A DNA stretch of 64,000 nt from Methylobacterium aquaticum (GCF_016804325.1 NZ_CP043627.1:6665001-6729000), one strand, 5' to 3'. Numbered from the stretch's first letter, positions 17,535 through 27,828 are shown. Notes: generated by a model not told the origin, from the sequence alone. Made by a program: numbers and translations.

Positions 17535-20309
17535 CTATTCGCCCGCCGCGCTCTTGGCTGCCGGCTTCTTCGCCGGGGCCTTCTTGGCGGTCGTGGTCTT
17601 CGTCGCGGGTGCTTTGGCCGCCGCCTTCCGGGCCGTCGGCTTGGGCGTCGCCGCCTCGCCCTCGGCCCCGTCGGCAGCCTCCGCCTTCGCGGTCTTGGCC
17701 TTCGCGGTCTTCGTCTTGGCCGCTGCCTTCGCCGGCGCCTTTCGCGCCCCCGCCTTCTTCTTCGTCCCGCCGCCGGCCTCGCGCCGCGCCGCGATCAGGC
17801 GCAGGGCCTCGTCGAGGGTCACCGCCTCGGCATCCGCCCCCTTCGGCAGGGTCGCGTTGATCTCGCCGTCGGTGACGTAGGCGCCGTAGCGGCCGGCCTT
17901 GACGGTGATCGGGGTGTCGCTGCCTGGCGCGGTGCCGATCACGCGGCCGGGATCCTGGGCCGGGCGCCGTCCGCCGCCCTGCTCCTTCTGGACGATCAGG
18001 TCGATGGCGCGGTTGGCGCCCACCTCCAGCACGTCGTCGTCCTTGCCGAGATTGGCGTAGGTCTTGCCGTGCTGCACGTAGGGACCGTAGCGGCCGATAT
18101 TGGCCAGGATCGGCTCGCCGGTCTCCGGGTGACGCGCCACCTCGCGCGGCAGCGACAGGAGCTTGAGCGCCTTTTCCAGATCCACCGCCGAAGGAGCGAG
18201 GCCCTTGGGCAGGGAGGAGCGCTTGGGCTTCTCCGCCCCCTTCTCGGTCGAGGCCTCGCCGAGCTGCAGGAACGGGCCGAACCGGCCGTCGCGGAGCGTG
18301 ACGGGCAGGCCGGTCTCGGGATCGTCGCCGAGCACCCGCACGCCGGGCTGGCCGCCTTCGCCGGAGCCCTCGCCGTCGCCGTCGAGGCCGGTCGCGTTGA
18401 GCTGGCGGGTGTACTTGCACTCGGGGTAGTTCGAGCAGCCGACGAAGGCGCCGAACTTGCCGAGCTTGAGCGAGAGCTGGCCGCTGGCGCAGGTCGGGCA
18501 GGCGCGCGGGTTCGAGCCGTCGGCCTTGGCCGGGAAGATGTGCTCGGCCAAGAGCCCGTTCAGGGCCTCCAGCACCTCGGTGGTGCGCAACTCCTTGGTG
18601 CCGGCGATCGCCGCGGAGAAGTCGCGCCAGAAGTCGCGCAGCACCGCGCGCCAGTCGATCTCGGCGTTCGAGACCCGGTCGAGCTGGCTCTCCAGGTCGG
18701 CGGTGAAATCGTACTCGACGTAGCGGCGGAAGAAGCTCTCGAGGAAGCCGGTGACGATCCGGCCCTTGTCCTCCGGCACCAGGCGCTTCTTGTCGATCTT
18801 GACGTATTCGCGGTCGCGCAGGACCTGGAGCACCGCGGCATAGGTCGAGGGCCTGCCGATGCCGAGCTCCTCCATCCGCTTGACGAGGCTCGCCTCGGAA
18901 TAGCGCGGCGGCGGCTCGGTGAAGTGCTGGGTCGCGGCGATGCGCTCGCGGGTGAGCCCGTCGCCGGCCTTCATCGGCGGCAGGCGGCGCGATTCCTCGT
19001 CCTCCTCGTCGTCCTTGCCCTCCTGGTAGAGGGTGAGGAAGCCGTCGAACTTCACCACCTGGCCGGTGGCGCGCAGGTCGATGCGGCGCGGGCCGACCTG
19101 GGCCGAGATCTCGACGGTGGTGCGCTCCAGTTCCGCCGATTCCATCTGGCTCGCCACCGTGCGGGTCCAGATCAGCTCGTAGAGCTTGGCCTGCTCGGGC
19201 TCGAGGTAGCGCGCGACGTCCTTCGGCAGCCGGGCGAGATCGGTCGGGCGCACCGCCTCGTGGGCTTCCTGGGCGTTCTTCGCCTTGACGCTGTACTTAC
19301 GCGGGGCGCCGGGCACGTAGGCGTCGCCGTACTCCGCGCCGATCACCTCGCGCGCCTGGGCCACCGCTTCGGGCGCCATGTCGACGCCGTCCGTCCGCAT
19401 GTAGGTGATGAGGCCGACGGTCTCGCCGCCGATCTCGACGCCCTCGTAGAGACGTTGCGCCACCCGCATGGTCTGGGCCGGGGCGAGGCCGAGCTTGCGC
19501 GAGGCCTCCTGCTGCAGCGTCGAGGTGGTGAAGGGCGGCTGGGGATGGCGCTTGGCCGGCTTGGCCTCGACCGAGGCGACCGTGAAGGTGGCGAGCTCCA
19601 GGTCGCGCCGGAAGGCCTCGGCCTCCTCGGCGTTGCCGACATCGAGGCGCTGGATCCGCTTGCCGTCGGCGCCGACGAGGCGAGCCTCGAACACCGCGCC
19701 GCTCTCGGTCTTGAGCGTGGCGACGATCGACCAGTATTCCCGCGGCTTGAAGGTCTCGATCTCGCGCTCGCGGTCGCAGACGAGGCGGAGCGCCACCGAC
19801 TGCACGCGGCCCGCCGAGCGGGCACCCGGGAGCTTGCGCCACAGCACCGGCGAGAGGTTGAAGCCGACGAGGTAATCCAGGGCGCGACGCGCCAGGTAGG
19901 CATCGACCAGGGCCTGGTCGATCGCCCGCGGCTGGGCCATCGCGGTCGCGACCGCATCCTTGGTGATGGCGTTGAAGGTGACGCGCTCAACGGGGATGTC
20001 CTTGAGCACTTTCTTGGCCTGGAGCGCCTCGAGCACGTGCCAGGAAATCGCCTCGCCCTCGCGATCCGGGTCGGTCGCCAGGATCAGCTTGTCGGCGCCC
20101 TTCACGGCCTTGGCGATCTCGGCGACGCGCTTGGCCCCGCGATCCTCCAGCTCCCACAGCATGTGGAAGTCCTGCTCGGGATCGACCGAGCCGTCTTTCG
20201 CCGGAAGATCCCGGATATGCCCGAACGAGGCCAGCACCTCGTAGTCGCTGCCGAGGTATTTATTGATCGTCTTGGCTTTGGCGGGCGACTCGACGACGAC
20301 GACTTTCAT
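17535..20309 (-). CDS. topA: DNA topoisomerase I
   Basis: 924 residues. It relaxes negative supercoils by single-strand passage. The Toprim start [20 protein letters not shown] and [12 protein letters not shown] are intact; the active-site Tyr lies in [13 protein letters not shown]. After the core comes a zinc-binding module (CPTCASGQ, then GCSNYPEC), then Gly-rich repeats ([36 protein letters not shown]). It ends in a long Lys/Ala tail like alphaproteobacterial TopA. The ATG at 20309 gives the canonical N-terminus. It is divergent from pyrB. Confidence 0.97.
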   Translation of the reverse strand: MKVVVVESPAKAKTINKYLGSDYEVLASFGHIRDLPAKDGSVDPEQDFHMLWELEDRGAKRVAEIAKAVKGADKLILATDPDREGEAISWHVLEALQAKKVLKDIPVERVTFNAITKDAVATAMAQPRAIDQALVDAYLARRALDYLVGFNLSPVLWRKLPGARSAGRVQSVALRLVCDREREIETFKPREYWSIVATLKTESGAVFEARLVGADGKRIQRLDVGNAEEAEAFRRDLELATFTVASVEAKPAKRHPQPPFTTSTLQQEASRKLGLAPAQTMRVAQRLYEGVEIGGETVGLITYMRTDGVDMAPEAVAQAREVIGAEYGDAYVPGAPRKYSVKAKNAQEAHEAVRPTDLARLPKDVARYLEPEQAKLYELIWTRTVASQMESAELERTTVEISAQVGPRRIDLRATGQVVKFDGFLTLYQEGKDDEEDEESRRLPPMKAGDGLTRERIAATQHFTEPPPRYSEASLVKRMEELGIGRPSTYAAVLQVLRDREYVKIDKKRLVPEDKGRIVTGFLESFFRRYVEYDFTADLESQLDRVSNAEIDWRAVLRDFWRDFSAAIAGTKELRTTEVLEALNGLLAEHIFPAKADGSNPRACPTCASGQLSLKLGKFGAFVGCSNYPECKYTRQLNATGLDGDGEGSGEGGQPGVRVLGDDPETGLPVTLRDGRFGPFLQLGEASTEKGAEKPKRSSLPKGLAPSAVDLEKALKLLSLPREVARHPETGEPILANIGRYGPYVQHGKTYANLGKDDDVLEVGANRAIDLIVQKEQGGGRRPAQDPGRVIGTAPGSDTPITVKAGRYGAYVTDGEINATLPKGADAEAVTLDEALRLIAARREAGGGTKKKAGARKAPAKAAAKTKTAKAKTAKAEAADGAEGEAATPKPTARKAAAKAPATKTTTAKKAPAKKPAAKSAAGE

Positions 20310-20510
20310 GGACGGGCTGCCTCTTCGAAGAGCACACCGCGGCAGATCGGGCTTCAACTTGTGCGGGGCGGCTGGCGCGGATTTTCGCGCGGCGAAGCGG
20401 ACAAGTGGGTGATGACGCGGCGCTTGTCAAATACCGCCGATGGTCGGATGCGTTCCGTCACGCCCGTCCTTGCGGGGCGGTCGCCCGGCTCCTATAGCCC
20501 TGGTCTCAGG

Positions 20511-21458
20511 ATGAGCACCCAGTCACTCCCCGGCTTCCCGCACCGCCACCTTCTCGGCATCGAGGGCCTCTCGCCTCTCGACATCGTGGCGCTCCTCGAC
20601 CGTGCCGACGAGGCCGTCGAGATCAGCCGCCAGGTCGAGAAGAAGCGCACGACGCTGCGCGGTCGCACCCAGATCAACCTGTTCTTCGAGCCCTCGACGC
20701 GGACCCAGTCCTCGTTCGAGCTGGCTGGCAAGCGCCTCGGCGCCGACGTGATGAACATGTCGGTCGCCTCTTCGTCGGTGAAGAAGGGCGAGACCCTTAT
20801 CGACACCGCCGCGACGCTGAACGCGATGCGCCCCGACATCATCGTGGTGCGCCACCACCAGGCCGGCGCGGTGCAACTCCTGGCCCGCAAGGTCGATTGT
20901 TCGGTGGTCAATGCCGGCGACGGCGCCCACGAGCACCCGACCCAGGCGCTGCTCGATGCCCTCACCATCCGCCGCAACAAGGGCCGGATCGAGGGGCTCC
21001 AGGTCGCGATCTGCGGCGACGTCCTGCATTCGCGGGTGGCGCGCTCGAACATCATCCTGCTGATGGCGCTCGGCGCCCGGGTGCGGGTGATCGGCCCCTC
21101 GACCCTGCTGCCGCCGGGCCTTGCCCGCTTCGGCGTCGAGGTCTTCACCGACATGCGCAAGGGGCTCGCGGGCGTCGACATCGTCATGATGCTGCGCCTC
21201 CAGCGCGAGCGGATGAACGGCTCCTTCGTGCCCTCGGTGAAGGAGTATTTTCGGTATTTCGGCCTCGACGGCGACAAGCTGAGCCATGCCAAGCCTGACG
21301 CCCTGGTGATGCATCCCGGCCCGATGAACCGCGGCGTCGAGATCTCGTCCGAGGTCGCCGACGGCGCGCAGTCGCTGATCCGCGAGCAGGTCGAGATGGG
21401 GGTCGCGGTGCGGATGGCGGTGCTGGAGGCTCTGGCGACGCACCTGCCGAACGCGTGA
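20511..21458 (+). CDS. pyrB: Aspartate carbamoyltransferase catalytic subunit
   Basis: 315 residues. It condenses carbamoyl phosphate with aspartate in pyrimidine synthesis. The carbamoyl-phosphate loop [13 protein letters not shown] is intact, as are the mobile loop [34 protein letters not shown] and [14 protein letters not shown]. The start is ATG 20511. In bacteria with class A ATCase, PyrB works with a non-catalytic dihydroorotase homologue, which is encoded just downstream, although a DUF559 gene and an inverted repeat now separate them. Confidence 0.97.
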   Translation: MSTQSLPGFPHRHLLGIEGLSPLDIVALLDRADEAVEISRQVEKKRTTLRGRTQINLFFEPSTRTQSSFELAGKRLGADVMNMSVASSSVKKGETLIDTAATLNAMRPDIIVVRHHQAGAVQLLARKVDCSVVNAGDGAHEHPTQALLDALTIRRNKGRIEGLQVAICGDVLHSRVARSNIILLMALGARVRVIGPSTLLPPGLARFGVEVFTDMRKGLAGVDIVMMLRLQRERMNGSFVPSVKEYFRYFGLDGDKLSHAKPDALVMHPGPMNRGVEISSEVADGAQSLIREQVEMGVAVRMAVLEALATHLPNA

Positions 21459-21496
21459 CCTTGAATGGGTGAACTTTGGTGAAGGGCGCCACGGAT

Positions 21497-21670
21497 TAAC
21501 CCTCCCCCCTCTGCGGGGGAGGGTGGCGAGCGGAGCGAGCCGGGAGAGGGGCAGCGCGACGCTGCAAGACTTGGCGCCCTTCATTACGGTCGCGACGTAT
21601 CCGGAAGCGGCGTCCCCTCTCCCGCCCCGCATCCGCGGGGCACCCTCCCCCGCAGAGGGGGGAGGGGTTA
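21497..21670. repeat. Long inverted-repeat intergenic element, family B copy 4
   Basis: The outer arms TAACCCTCCCCCCTCTGCGG and its complement ending at 21670 pair over more than 25 bases; inner GCCGGGAGAGGGG and CCCCTCTCCCG also pair. It lies directly before the DUF559 gene and after pyrB, and so may travel with the DUF559 insertion. Same family as 635, 7516 and 17311. Confidence 0.8.
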
Positions 21671-21696
21671 CGGGCGGCGAGCTTGAGGAGAGATCG

Positions 21697-22107
21697 GTGG
21701 AGCAAGAGAAGCGAAATCCGGTCTCCGAACGCCTCAGGGATTTCGCGAAGGATCAGCGCTCTCTTGCGACTCGCGCCGAGGCCCTGTTCTGGAGCCAGGT
21801 CCGCGCTGGCCGCCTCTCCGGCCACACGTTCAAGCGGCAGGTCCCCATCACCCCTTACATCGTCGATTTCCTCTGCCCCTCCGCCCGGCTGATCGTCGAA
21901 CTCGACGGTGAGCCGCACGAGACCGCCGAACGCCGCAAGCGCGACGCCACGCGCGATGCCTGGTTGCGGGGTCAAGCCTTCGAGATCATGCGGGTTTCGA
22001 ACGAGACCTTCCTCGGCAACCCCCAACTCTCACTCGACGCCGTACTCGCGGCAGTCGAGCAACGCTCCGCCCTGCTTCCGCCGAACCCCGAGCGGCCTGA
22101 TCCATGA
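21697..22107 (+). CDS. DUF559 (Vsr-like endonuclease fold) protein
   Basis: 136 residues from GTG 21697 with GAGGAG upstream. The DUF559 hallmarks are present: TRAEALFWSQVRAGRLSGHTF, then FKRQVPITPYIVDFLCPSARL and a terminal FEIMRVSN. DUF559 belongs to the Vsr/PD-(D/E)xK nuclease-like group; its cellular role is not established. The stop overlaps the pyrC ATG (ATGA). Wedged between pyrB and pyrC and preceded by a family B repeat, it looks inserted. The frame remains open upstream through the repeat, but that part is not plausible protein. Confidence 0.85.
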   Translation: MEQEKRNPVSERLRDFAKDQRSLATRAEALFWSQVRAGRLSGHTFKRQVPITPYIVDFLCPSARLIVELDGEPHETAERRKRDATRDAWLRGQAFEIMRVSNETFLGNPQLSLDAVLAAVEQRSALLPPNPERPDP

Positions 22108-23398
22108 CCACACTCCTCCTCACCAACGCCCACCTGATCGACCCCGCCACCGGCCGCGAAGGCCCGGGCGCGGTGCTCGTCCGTGACCGGGTGATCGCCG
22201 ACATCCACTGGGGCACGCCCGCTTCCGTGCCCGAGGGCGCCGAGGTGATCGAGTGCGGCGGCCAGGTGCTCACCGCCGGCCTCGTGGATCTCCGCGCCTT
22301 CGTGGGCGAGCCCGGCGCCGAGCACCGCGAGACCCTCGCCAGCGCCAGCGCGGCGGCGGCCGCCGGCGGCGTGACCACGCTGGTGTGCATGCCCGAGACC
22401 AACCCGCCGATCGACGAGCCGGCCATCGTCGATTTCGTGCTGCGCCGCGCCCGCGACACCGCCACCACCCACGTGCTGCCCGCCGCCGCCATCACCAAGG
22501 GCCTCGCCGGCCAGGTGATGACCGAGTTCGGCCTGCTGACCGAGGCCGGCGCCGTCGCCTTCACCGACGGGCTCAAGGCCGTCACCAACGCCCAGGTGAT
22601 GCGCCGCGCGCTCACCTATGCCCGCGATTTCGGCGTGCTCCTGATGCAGCACGTCGAGGAGCCGACGCTGGTCGGCGACGGGGTGATGAACGAGGGCGAG
22701 ATGGCCTCGCGGCTCGGGCTCCACGGCATCCCGCGGGAGGCCGAGACGATCCTGCTCGAGCGCGACATCCGCCTCGTGCGCCTGACCGGCGGGCGCTACC
22801 ACGCTGCCATGATCTCATGCGCCGACTCGGTCGAGATCGTGAGGCGCGCCAAGGATGCCGGCCTGCCGGTGACCTGCGGCGTCTCGGTCAACAACCTGGT
22901 GCTGAACGAGAACGACATCGGCCACTACCGCACCTTCTGCAAGCTCTCGCCGCCCTTGCGCACCGAGGCCGACCGGCAGGCGGTGGTCGCGGCCCTCAAC
23001 GAGGGCGTGATCGACGTGATCGTGTCCGATCACAACCCGCAGGACGTCGAGACCAAGCGCCTGCCCTTCGCCGAGGCCGCCGACGGGGCGCTCGGCATCG
23101 AGACCCTGCTCGCGGCCGCCCTCCGCCTCGTCCATGCCGGCGACATCGCGCTGCCGCGGCTGCTCGCCGCCCTCTCGGCCGCGCCCTCGCGGGTGCTCGG
23201 CCGCGAGACCGGGCGCCTGAGCCCCGGTGCCCCGCCGACCTCGTGCTGATCGACCCGGATGCTCCTTACGTCCTCGACAAGCGCCAGCTGAAGTCGCGCT
23301 CGAAGAACTCGCCCTTCGACGAGGCGCGGCTGCAGGGCCAGGCCTCGCTCACCCTGGTCGCCGGCCGCATCGTCCACCGTGCCGAGGAGACGCGCTGA
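22104..23398 (+). pseudogene. pyrC: Non-catalytic dihydroorotase-like subunit (PyrC'), apparent frameshift near the 3' end
   Basis: The frame from ATG 22104 encodes a dihydroorotase homologue for about 375 codons. It should carry the metal motif HxH near residue 60 but reads GLVDLRAFVGEPG, so it is the pseudo-DHOase that supports ATCase assembly in class A enzymes (family knowledge). Near 23231-23236 the frame breaks: after GRLSPGAP it reads PTSC and stops at 23249. One added base restores [20 protein letters not shown], ending at TGA 23396-23398, which overlaps the plsY ATG. The lesion is one missing base in a C/G run, so either a sequencing error or a real mutation; the intact coupling to plsY favours an error. 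Confidence 0.85.
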
Positions 23399-23997
23399 TG
23401 ACGCCGGACTGGATGCAAATCGCCCTCTGGCTCGGCATCGGCTACCTGTTCGGGGCGATTCCCTTCGGGCTGATCCTCACGCGGTTTGCCGGCCTCGGCG
23501 ACGTGCGGTCGATCGGCTCAGGGAACATCGGCGCCACCAACGTGCTGCGCACCGGCCGGAAAGGCCTCGCCGCCGCGACGCTCGTCGGCGACGCGCTCAA
23601 GGGCACCGCCGCGGTGGTGCTCGCCTCCCGCCTCAGCGGGCAGGAAGCCGCGCTGGCGGCCGGGCTCGGCGCCTTCCTCGGACACCTCTTCCCGGTCTGG
23701 CTCGGCTTCAAGGGCGGCAAGGGGGTCGCCACCTTCATCGGCGTGCTGCTCGGCCTGTTTCCCCTCGGCGTGCTGGTCTTCGCCGCGATCTGGATCGGAC
23801 TCGCATTCCTGCTCCGCTACTCCTCGGCCTCGGCGCTGGCGGCGTCGGCCGCCACCCCCGCCGCCCTGTGGGCCCTCGGTCAGGGCCGCCTCGCGGTGCT
23901 GTTCTGCGTGCTCGCCCTGCTGCTATGGTGGAAGCACGCCCCCAATATCCGCCGCCTCCTGGCGGGGACGGAGGGGCGCATCGGGCAGAAGGGCTGA
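23398..23997 (+). CDS. plsY: Glycerol-3-phosphate acyltransferase
   Basis: 199 residues, typical for PlsY, which transfers acyl groups from acyl-phosphate to glycerol-3-phosphate at the inner membrane. The three PlsY motifs are visible: [37 protein letters not shown] (in parts), and a C-terminal [15 protein letters not shown]. Several hydrophobic helices separate them. Its ATG overlaps the intended pyrC stop. Confidence 0.95.
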   Translation: MTPDWMQIALWLGIGYLFGAIPFGLILTRFAGLGDVRSIGSGNIGATNVLRTGRKGLAAATLVGDALKGTAAVVLASRLSGQEAALAAGLGAFLGHLFPVWLGFKGGKGVATFIGVLLGLFPLGVLVFAAIWIGLAFLLRYSSASALAASAATPAALWALGQGRLAVLFCVLALLLWWKHAPNIRRLLAGTEGRIGQKG

Positions 23998-24052
23998 AGG
24001 TCTGACAGCGACCCTCACCCAAGGTTCGGCAGGTTGCCGAGGGGAGAGGGTC

Positions 24053-25240
24053 TTGCAGTTAAGCGATGCGCAGCGCCTCGACTGGCTCCGGCTGATCCGC
24101 TCCGAGGGCGTCGGGCCGCGCACCTTCCGGGGCCTGGTGAACAAGTTCGGCGGGGCCGGGCCGGCGCTCAAAGCCCTGCCCGGCCTCGCCAAGGCTCGGG
24201 GCAAGCCGATCCGGGTCACCACCAAGGCGGAGGCCGAGCGCGAGATCGCGGCGGCGGCCCGCCTCGCCGCGCGCTTCGTGGCGATGGGCGAGGCCGATTA
24301 TCCTCTCCCGCTCCAGGCCACTGCCGACGCGCCGCCGCTCCTCTGCCTGCGCGGCGACGCCGCCTGCCTCAAGCGCCCCTCCGTCGCCATCGTCGGTTCG
24401 CGCAACGCGTCCGCCGCCGGCCTCACCTTCACCGAGCGGCTGTCGCACGCGCTCGGCGCCGAGGGGCTGGTGATCGTCTCAGGGCTGGCCCGCGGCGTCG
24501 ATGCGCGCGCCCACAAGGCCGCACTCCAGAACGGCACCGTCGCGGTGCTCGCCGGCGGGCACGACCGGATCTATCCCTCCGAGCACGAGGAACTGGTGGC
24601 GCGCATCCTCGACAACGGCGGCGCGGTTGTCGCCGAGATGCCGATGGGCTGGGAGCCCCGGGGCCGCGACTTCCCGCGCCGCAACCGCATCATCTCGGGG
24701 CTCTCCCTCGGCACGATCGTGGTCGAGGCGGCGCGCCGCTCCGGCTCGCTCATCACCGCCCGCTTCGCCCTGGAACAGGGCCGCGAGGTCTTCGCCGTGC
24801 CGGGCTCGCCCCTCGATCCCCGTGCGGAGGGCACCAACGACCTCATCCGCGACGGCGCCACCCTCTGCGCCGCCCCCGAGCACGTCATGGCGGTGCTCGC
24901 ACCCCTGATCGGCGGGCCGGCGCCGGACAGCGGCGCCGAGGACGCGGCCGACCGGCCGGAACCGGCGCTCTACTGGGACGAGATCGACTTCTCCGCCGAG
25001 CCGGTCACCGCCATGGCGGCCGAGCCGGCGCAACGTCCCCTCGAGGAGCCTGCGACGCCGTCGGCGCGCCAGGACGAACGGGCGATCCTGCTCGAACTCC
25101 TCGGGCCCTCGCCGGTGCCGGTCGACGCCCTGGCGCGGCAGGCCGGGCTGTCGGCCCGGGTGGTCCAGGGCTTGTTGATGGAACTGGAGCTCGACGGGAA
25201 GATCTGGCGGCATCCGGGTGGGGCGGTGTCGCTGCGGTAA
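24053..25240 (+). CDS. dprA: DNA processing protein DprA
   Basis: 395 residues from TTG 24053, chosen because GGGGAGAGGG lies just upstream and the product then starts at the usual SAM-like domain (DAQRLDWLRLIRSEGVGP). DprA loads RecA on incoming single-stranded DNA. The Rossmann-type core shows VAIVGSRNASAAGL, VSGLARGVDARAH, AGGHDRIYPSEHEEL and FPRRNRIISGLS. A C-terminal winged-helix region follows (PVPVDALARQAGLSARVVQG). It lies 55 bases after plsY. Confidence 0.95.
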   Translation: MQLSDAQRLDWLRLIRSEGVGPRTFRGLVNKFGGAGPALKALPGLAKARGKPIRVTTKAEAEREIAAAARLAARFVAMGEADYPLPLQATADAPPLLCLRGDAACLKRPSVAIVGSRNASAAGLTFTERLSHALGAEGLVIVSGLARGVDARAHKAALQNGTVAVLAGGHDRIYPSEHEELVARILDNGGAVVAEMPMGWEPRGRDFPRRNRIISGLSLGTIVVEAARRSGSLITARFALEQGREVFAVPGSPLDPRAEGTNDLIRDGATLCAAPEHVMAVLAPLIGGPAPDSGAEDAADRPEPALYWDEIDFSAEPVTAMAAEPAQRPLEEPATPSARQDERAILLELLGPSPVPVDALARQAGLSARVVQGLLMELELDGKIWRHPGGAVSLR

Positions 25241-25315
25241 CAGCCATCACCAGCCGCATATGGACATCGACGCTCACACCAGCGCCAGCCGATCGGCTCG
25301 ACAATCTTTGTACCC

Positions 25316-25461
25316 TCCGCGTCATTCCGGGGCCGCGCAGCGGAGCCCGGAATCCAGACACGCCGGTGGAGAAGGACAAGGCGGAACCCGACCAGCCTTT
25401 TTCTGAGCGGTCGGCGGCTCTGGATTCCGGGCTCCGCTTTCGCGGCCCCGGAATGACGCGG
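25316..25461. repeat. Long inverted-repeat intergenic element, family A copy 1
   Basis: Arms of about 45 bases: CGTCATTCCGGGGCCGCGCA on the left and its complement on the right, with inner GGAGCCCGGAATCCAGA pairing to TCTGGATTCCGGGCTCC. The centre is unrelated between copies. Sister copies lie at 58562 and 61606. It fills the gap between dprA and the convergent methyltransferase gene. Confidence 0.85.
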
Positions 25462-25509
25462 TGGATATGAAATTCGGGAGCGGCCTGACAACGATGTCGT
25501 GGCAAAACC

Positions 25510-26265
25510 TTACGGCATCTCGCCCCGGTGCATCGCCTCCACCCGCTCCGTAAACCGCCCATCCGGTCCATGCAGCACCAGGGCCGGCCCCAAGGTGAAC
25601 GGCGCCCGGCTGCCGCGCATGCCGGCCACCAGCACCCGGATCGCCGCCGCCTCCGCCCGGGGCTGGACCGGCGTGACCGTGAGCCCGCCGAACCGGCCGG
25701 CCAGGGCGTCGAGGCAGGCGGGCAGCGCATCGGCCCGGTGGATCAGCACCAGGCGGCCGCCGGGGCGGACGAGGTCGGCCGCGGTGCGCAGCCAGGCCTC
25801 CAGCCCGCCCGGCTCTGGAAAGCCGTGGGCGGCAGCCCGGGCCGCGACCGGCGAGACGCGATGCCGCCCGGCCTCGAAGAAGGGCGGGTTGGTGAGAAGC
25901 AGATCGACGGAATCGGGCAGGAGCCCCGCGCTCCGGCGCTCGCGGCCGGGCGCCGTCACGTCGGCCTCGATCACCCCGACGCGGTCGGACAGACCGTTCT
26001 CCTGCACGTTGAGACGCGCGAGCGAAGCGGCCTCGGCGTCGCGCTCGACCAGCATTACCCGTACTCCCGGGCAGGCGCGGGCGACCGCGAGCCCGACCGC
26101 ACCGGTGCCGGCACCGAGGTCGCAGACGGTCTCGCCGGGCCGCGCCCCGGCGCCCGCGGCGAGCAGAATCGCGTCGGTCCCGGCCCGGTGACCGCCCCGC
26201 GGCGGCTGGCGCAAGGCGAGCCGTCCGCCGAGCCAGGGCTCGGAGGGGGGAGGGGCGTCATGCAT
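25510..26265 (-). CDS. TrmN6-like adenine-N6 methyltransferase
   Basis: 251 residues with a class I SAM methyltransferase fold: VCDLGAGTGAVGLAVARACP (motif I), VMLVERDAEAASLARLNV, and the amino-methyltransferase motif LLLTNPPFFEAG. This matches the tRNA1(Val) A37 N6-methyltransferase (YfiC/TrmN6) family. The N-terminus WLGGRLALRQPPRGGHRAG fits. Its start overlaps the stop of the DUF2007 gene by eight bases, so the two form an operon. Target RNA is assumed from the family. Confidence 0.85.
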   Translation of the reverse strand: MHDAPPPSEPWLGGRLALRQPPRGGHRAGTDAILLAAGAGARPGETVCDLGAGTGAVGLAVARACPGVRVMLVERDAEAASLARLNVQENGLSDRVGVIEADVTAPGRERRSAGLLPDSVDLLLTNPPFFEAGRHRVSPVAARAAAHGFPEPGGLEAWLRTAADLVRPGGRLVLIHRADALPACLDALAGRFGGLTVTPVQPRAEAAAIRVLVAGMRGSRAPFTLGPALVLHGPDGRFTERVEAMHRGEMP

Positions 26266-26482
26266 GACGCAGCTCGTGCGCGAGGCCCGCATCGGTGAGG
26301 ATGCGCCGGGCTTGGCGGGCATGGTCCTCCGGCACCAGCAGCCGGCGCGGGAAGGCGCCGATCATCCCCTCCATCACGCTGATGTGGTTGTCGGCCACCA
26401 GAACCGGGATCTCGGCGCCGGTGAGAAGGGATTCCGCGAAGCCGATCAGGACGAGATCGTTGGTGCGGATCAGCTCGATCAT
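26258..26482 (-). CDS. DUF2007 small protein
   Basis: 74 residues from ATG 26482. The sequence MIELIRTNDLVLIGFAESLL, then VLVADNHISVMEGMIGAFPR, is the DUF2007 pattern (sometimes labelled putative signal-transducing protein). It forms a leftward pair with the TrmN6-like gene, an arrangement common in Hyphomicrobiales, and is divergent from the polyprenyl synthase. Biochemical role unknown. Confidence 0.85.
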   Translation of the reverse strand: MIELIRTNDLVLIGFAESLLTGAEIPVLVADNHISVMEGMIGAFPRRLLVPEDHARQARRILTDAGLAHELRHA

Positions 26483-26687
26483 GGTGCGTTGCGCCGGTTC
26501 CTGCTCGGATCGCGGCGGCCATACCACAGTGTCGCGCCGGTTGCTGCGCATCCCCAGGCCTCGGCCCCGGGTTCAGGGCCTTGCGGCAGCTTGCGTGTTG
26601 CCGCCGGGGGCGCTCGCGTGCCAAAGGGGGCGGGAGTAGATCGAGGAGCCCCGTGGTGCGGGGCGGCGCTGAGGAGATCGCGCGGGC

Positions 26688-27716
26688 GTGGGCGTCGTAC
26701 TTCCCCTTCAGGACAGACCCTCCGATCCGGAGGCCAGCCTCGACGCCCTGGTGGGGCTCGTGGCCGGCGGGATGGAGCGCGTCAACGCGATGATCCTGTC
26801 GCGCACCGGCTCCGACGTGACGATGATCCCGGAGGTCGCCAACCACCTGATCTCCTCGGGCGGCAAGCGCCTGCGCCCGATCCTCACCCTGGCGACCGCC
26901 AGCTTGAGCAACTACGACCCGGCGAGCGACGGCGACGTGAAGCTCGCCGCCAGCGTCGAGTTCATGCACACCGCGACGCTGCTCCACGACGACGTCGTCG
27001 ACGAGAGCGACATGCGCCGCGGCAAGGTCGCGGCGCGGATCAAGTGGGGCAACGAGGCCAGCGTCCTCGTCGGCGACTTCCTGCTCGGCCAGGCCTTCAA
27101 GATGATGGTCGAGGTCGGCTCCCTGCGCGCCCTCGACATCCTCTCCTCCGCCGCCTCGGTGATCGCCGAGGGCGAGGTGATGCAGCTCACCGCCGCCCGC
27201 TCGACCGAGACCACCGAGGATGAATATCTTGCGGTGATCCGGGCGAAGACCGCCGAGTTGTTCGCTGCCGCCTGCGAGGTCGGCCCGGTCATCGCCGCGC
27301 GCCCGGCGGCCGAGATCGCCGCCTGCCGCAGCTACGGCATGAATCTCGGCATCGCCTTCCAGCTCGTCGACGACGCCCTCGATTACGGCGGCACCAGCGC
27401 CGATCTCGGCAAGAATGTCGGCGACGATTTTCGCGAGGGCAAGATCACCCTGCCGGTGGTGCTGTCGTTCCGCCGCGGCAGCGACGAGGAGCGGGCCTTC
27501 TGGCGCCGCACCCTGGAGCGCCAGGAGATCGAGGAGCCCGGCGATCTCGAGACGGCGCTCGCGACGATGCGCCGCCACAATGCCCTCGAGGACACGATCG
27601 AGCGGGCGCGCCATTACGGCGCCATGGCCAAGGATGCGCTGGCGCTGTTCCCGCACTCGCCGATGAAGCAGGCGCTGCTCGAGGCGGTGGATTTCTGCAT
27701 CGCGCGGGCCCGGTAG
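26688..27716 (+). CDS. ispB: Polyprenyl (octa/decaprenyl) diphosphate synthase
   Basis: 342 residues from GTG 26688 with GAGGAGA about ten bases upstream. A trans-prenyltransferase that builds the ubiquinone side chain. The first Asp-rich motif is LLHDDVVDESDMRRG and the second is LVDDALDYGG. SSGGKRLRPILTL near the N-terminus and the FREGKITLPVV region are conserved. Chain length cannot be read with confidence; decaprenyl is usual in alphaproteobacteria. A hairpin with a T run follows. Confidence 0.92.
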   Translation: MGVVLPLQDRPSDPEASLDALVGLVAGGMERVNAMILSRTGSDVTMIPEVANHLISSGGKRLRPILTLATASLSNYDPASDGDVKLAASVEFMHTATLLHDDVVDESDMRRGKVAARIKWGNEASVLVGDFLLGQAFKMMVEVGSLRALDILSSAASVIAEGEVMQLTAARSTETTEDEYLAVIRAKTAELFAAACEVGPVIAARPAAEIAACRSYGMNLGIAFQLVDDALDYGGTSADLGKNVGDDFREGKITLPVVLSFRRGSDEERAFWRRTLERQEIEEPGDLETALATMRRHNALEDTIERARHYGAMAKDALALFPHSPMKQALLEAVDFCIARAR

Positions 27717-27761
27717 GCGAGGCCGACGGCCTTCCGACCCGGCGCCGACGGGCGTGGCCTC

Positions 27762-27788
27762 CGGCCCGCCCGTGCCGCCGGGCTTTTT
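27762..27788 (+). terminator. Rho-independent terminator after the polyprenyl synthase gene
   Basis: GCCCG at 27764-27768 pairs with CGGGC at 27779-27783, followed by TTTTT at 27784-27788. It is 45 bases after the stop codon. Confidence 0.6.
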
Positions 27789-27828
27789 CGAGTGCCGGAA
27801 CTGCCGCGCCCGAGGCCTGGACGGGCGC

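Noticed and set aside
17385..20500. Very long frame antisense to topA joining into pyrB
   Set aside because: A GC-rich shadow of topA; the genuine pyrB start is the ATG at 20511.
21469..21696. Longer N-terminus of the DUF559 protein
   Set aside because: It would translate the family B inverted repeat; the GTG at 21697 has a proper ribosome-binding site and matches the domain start.
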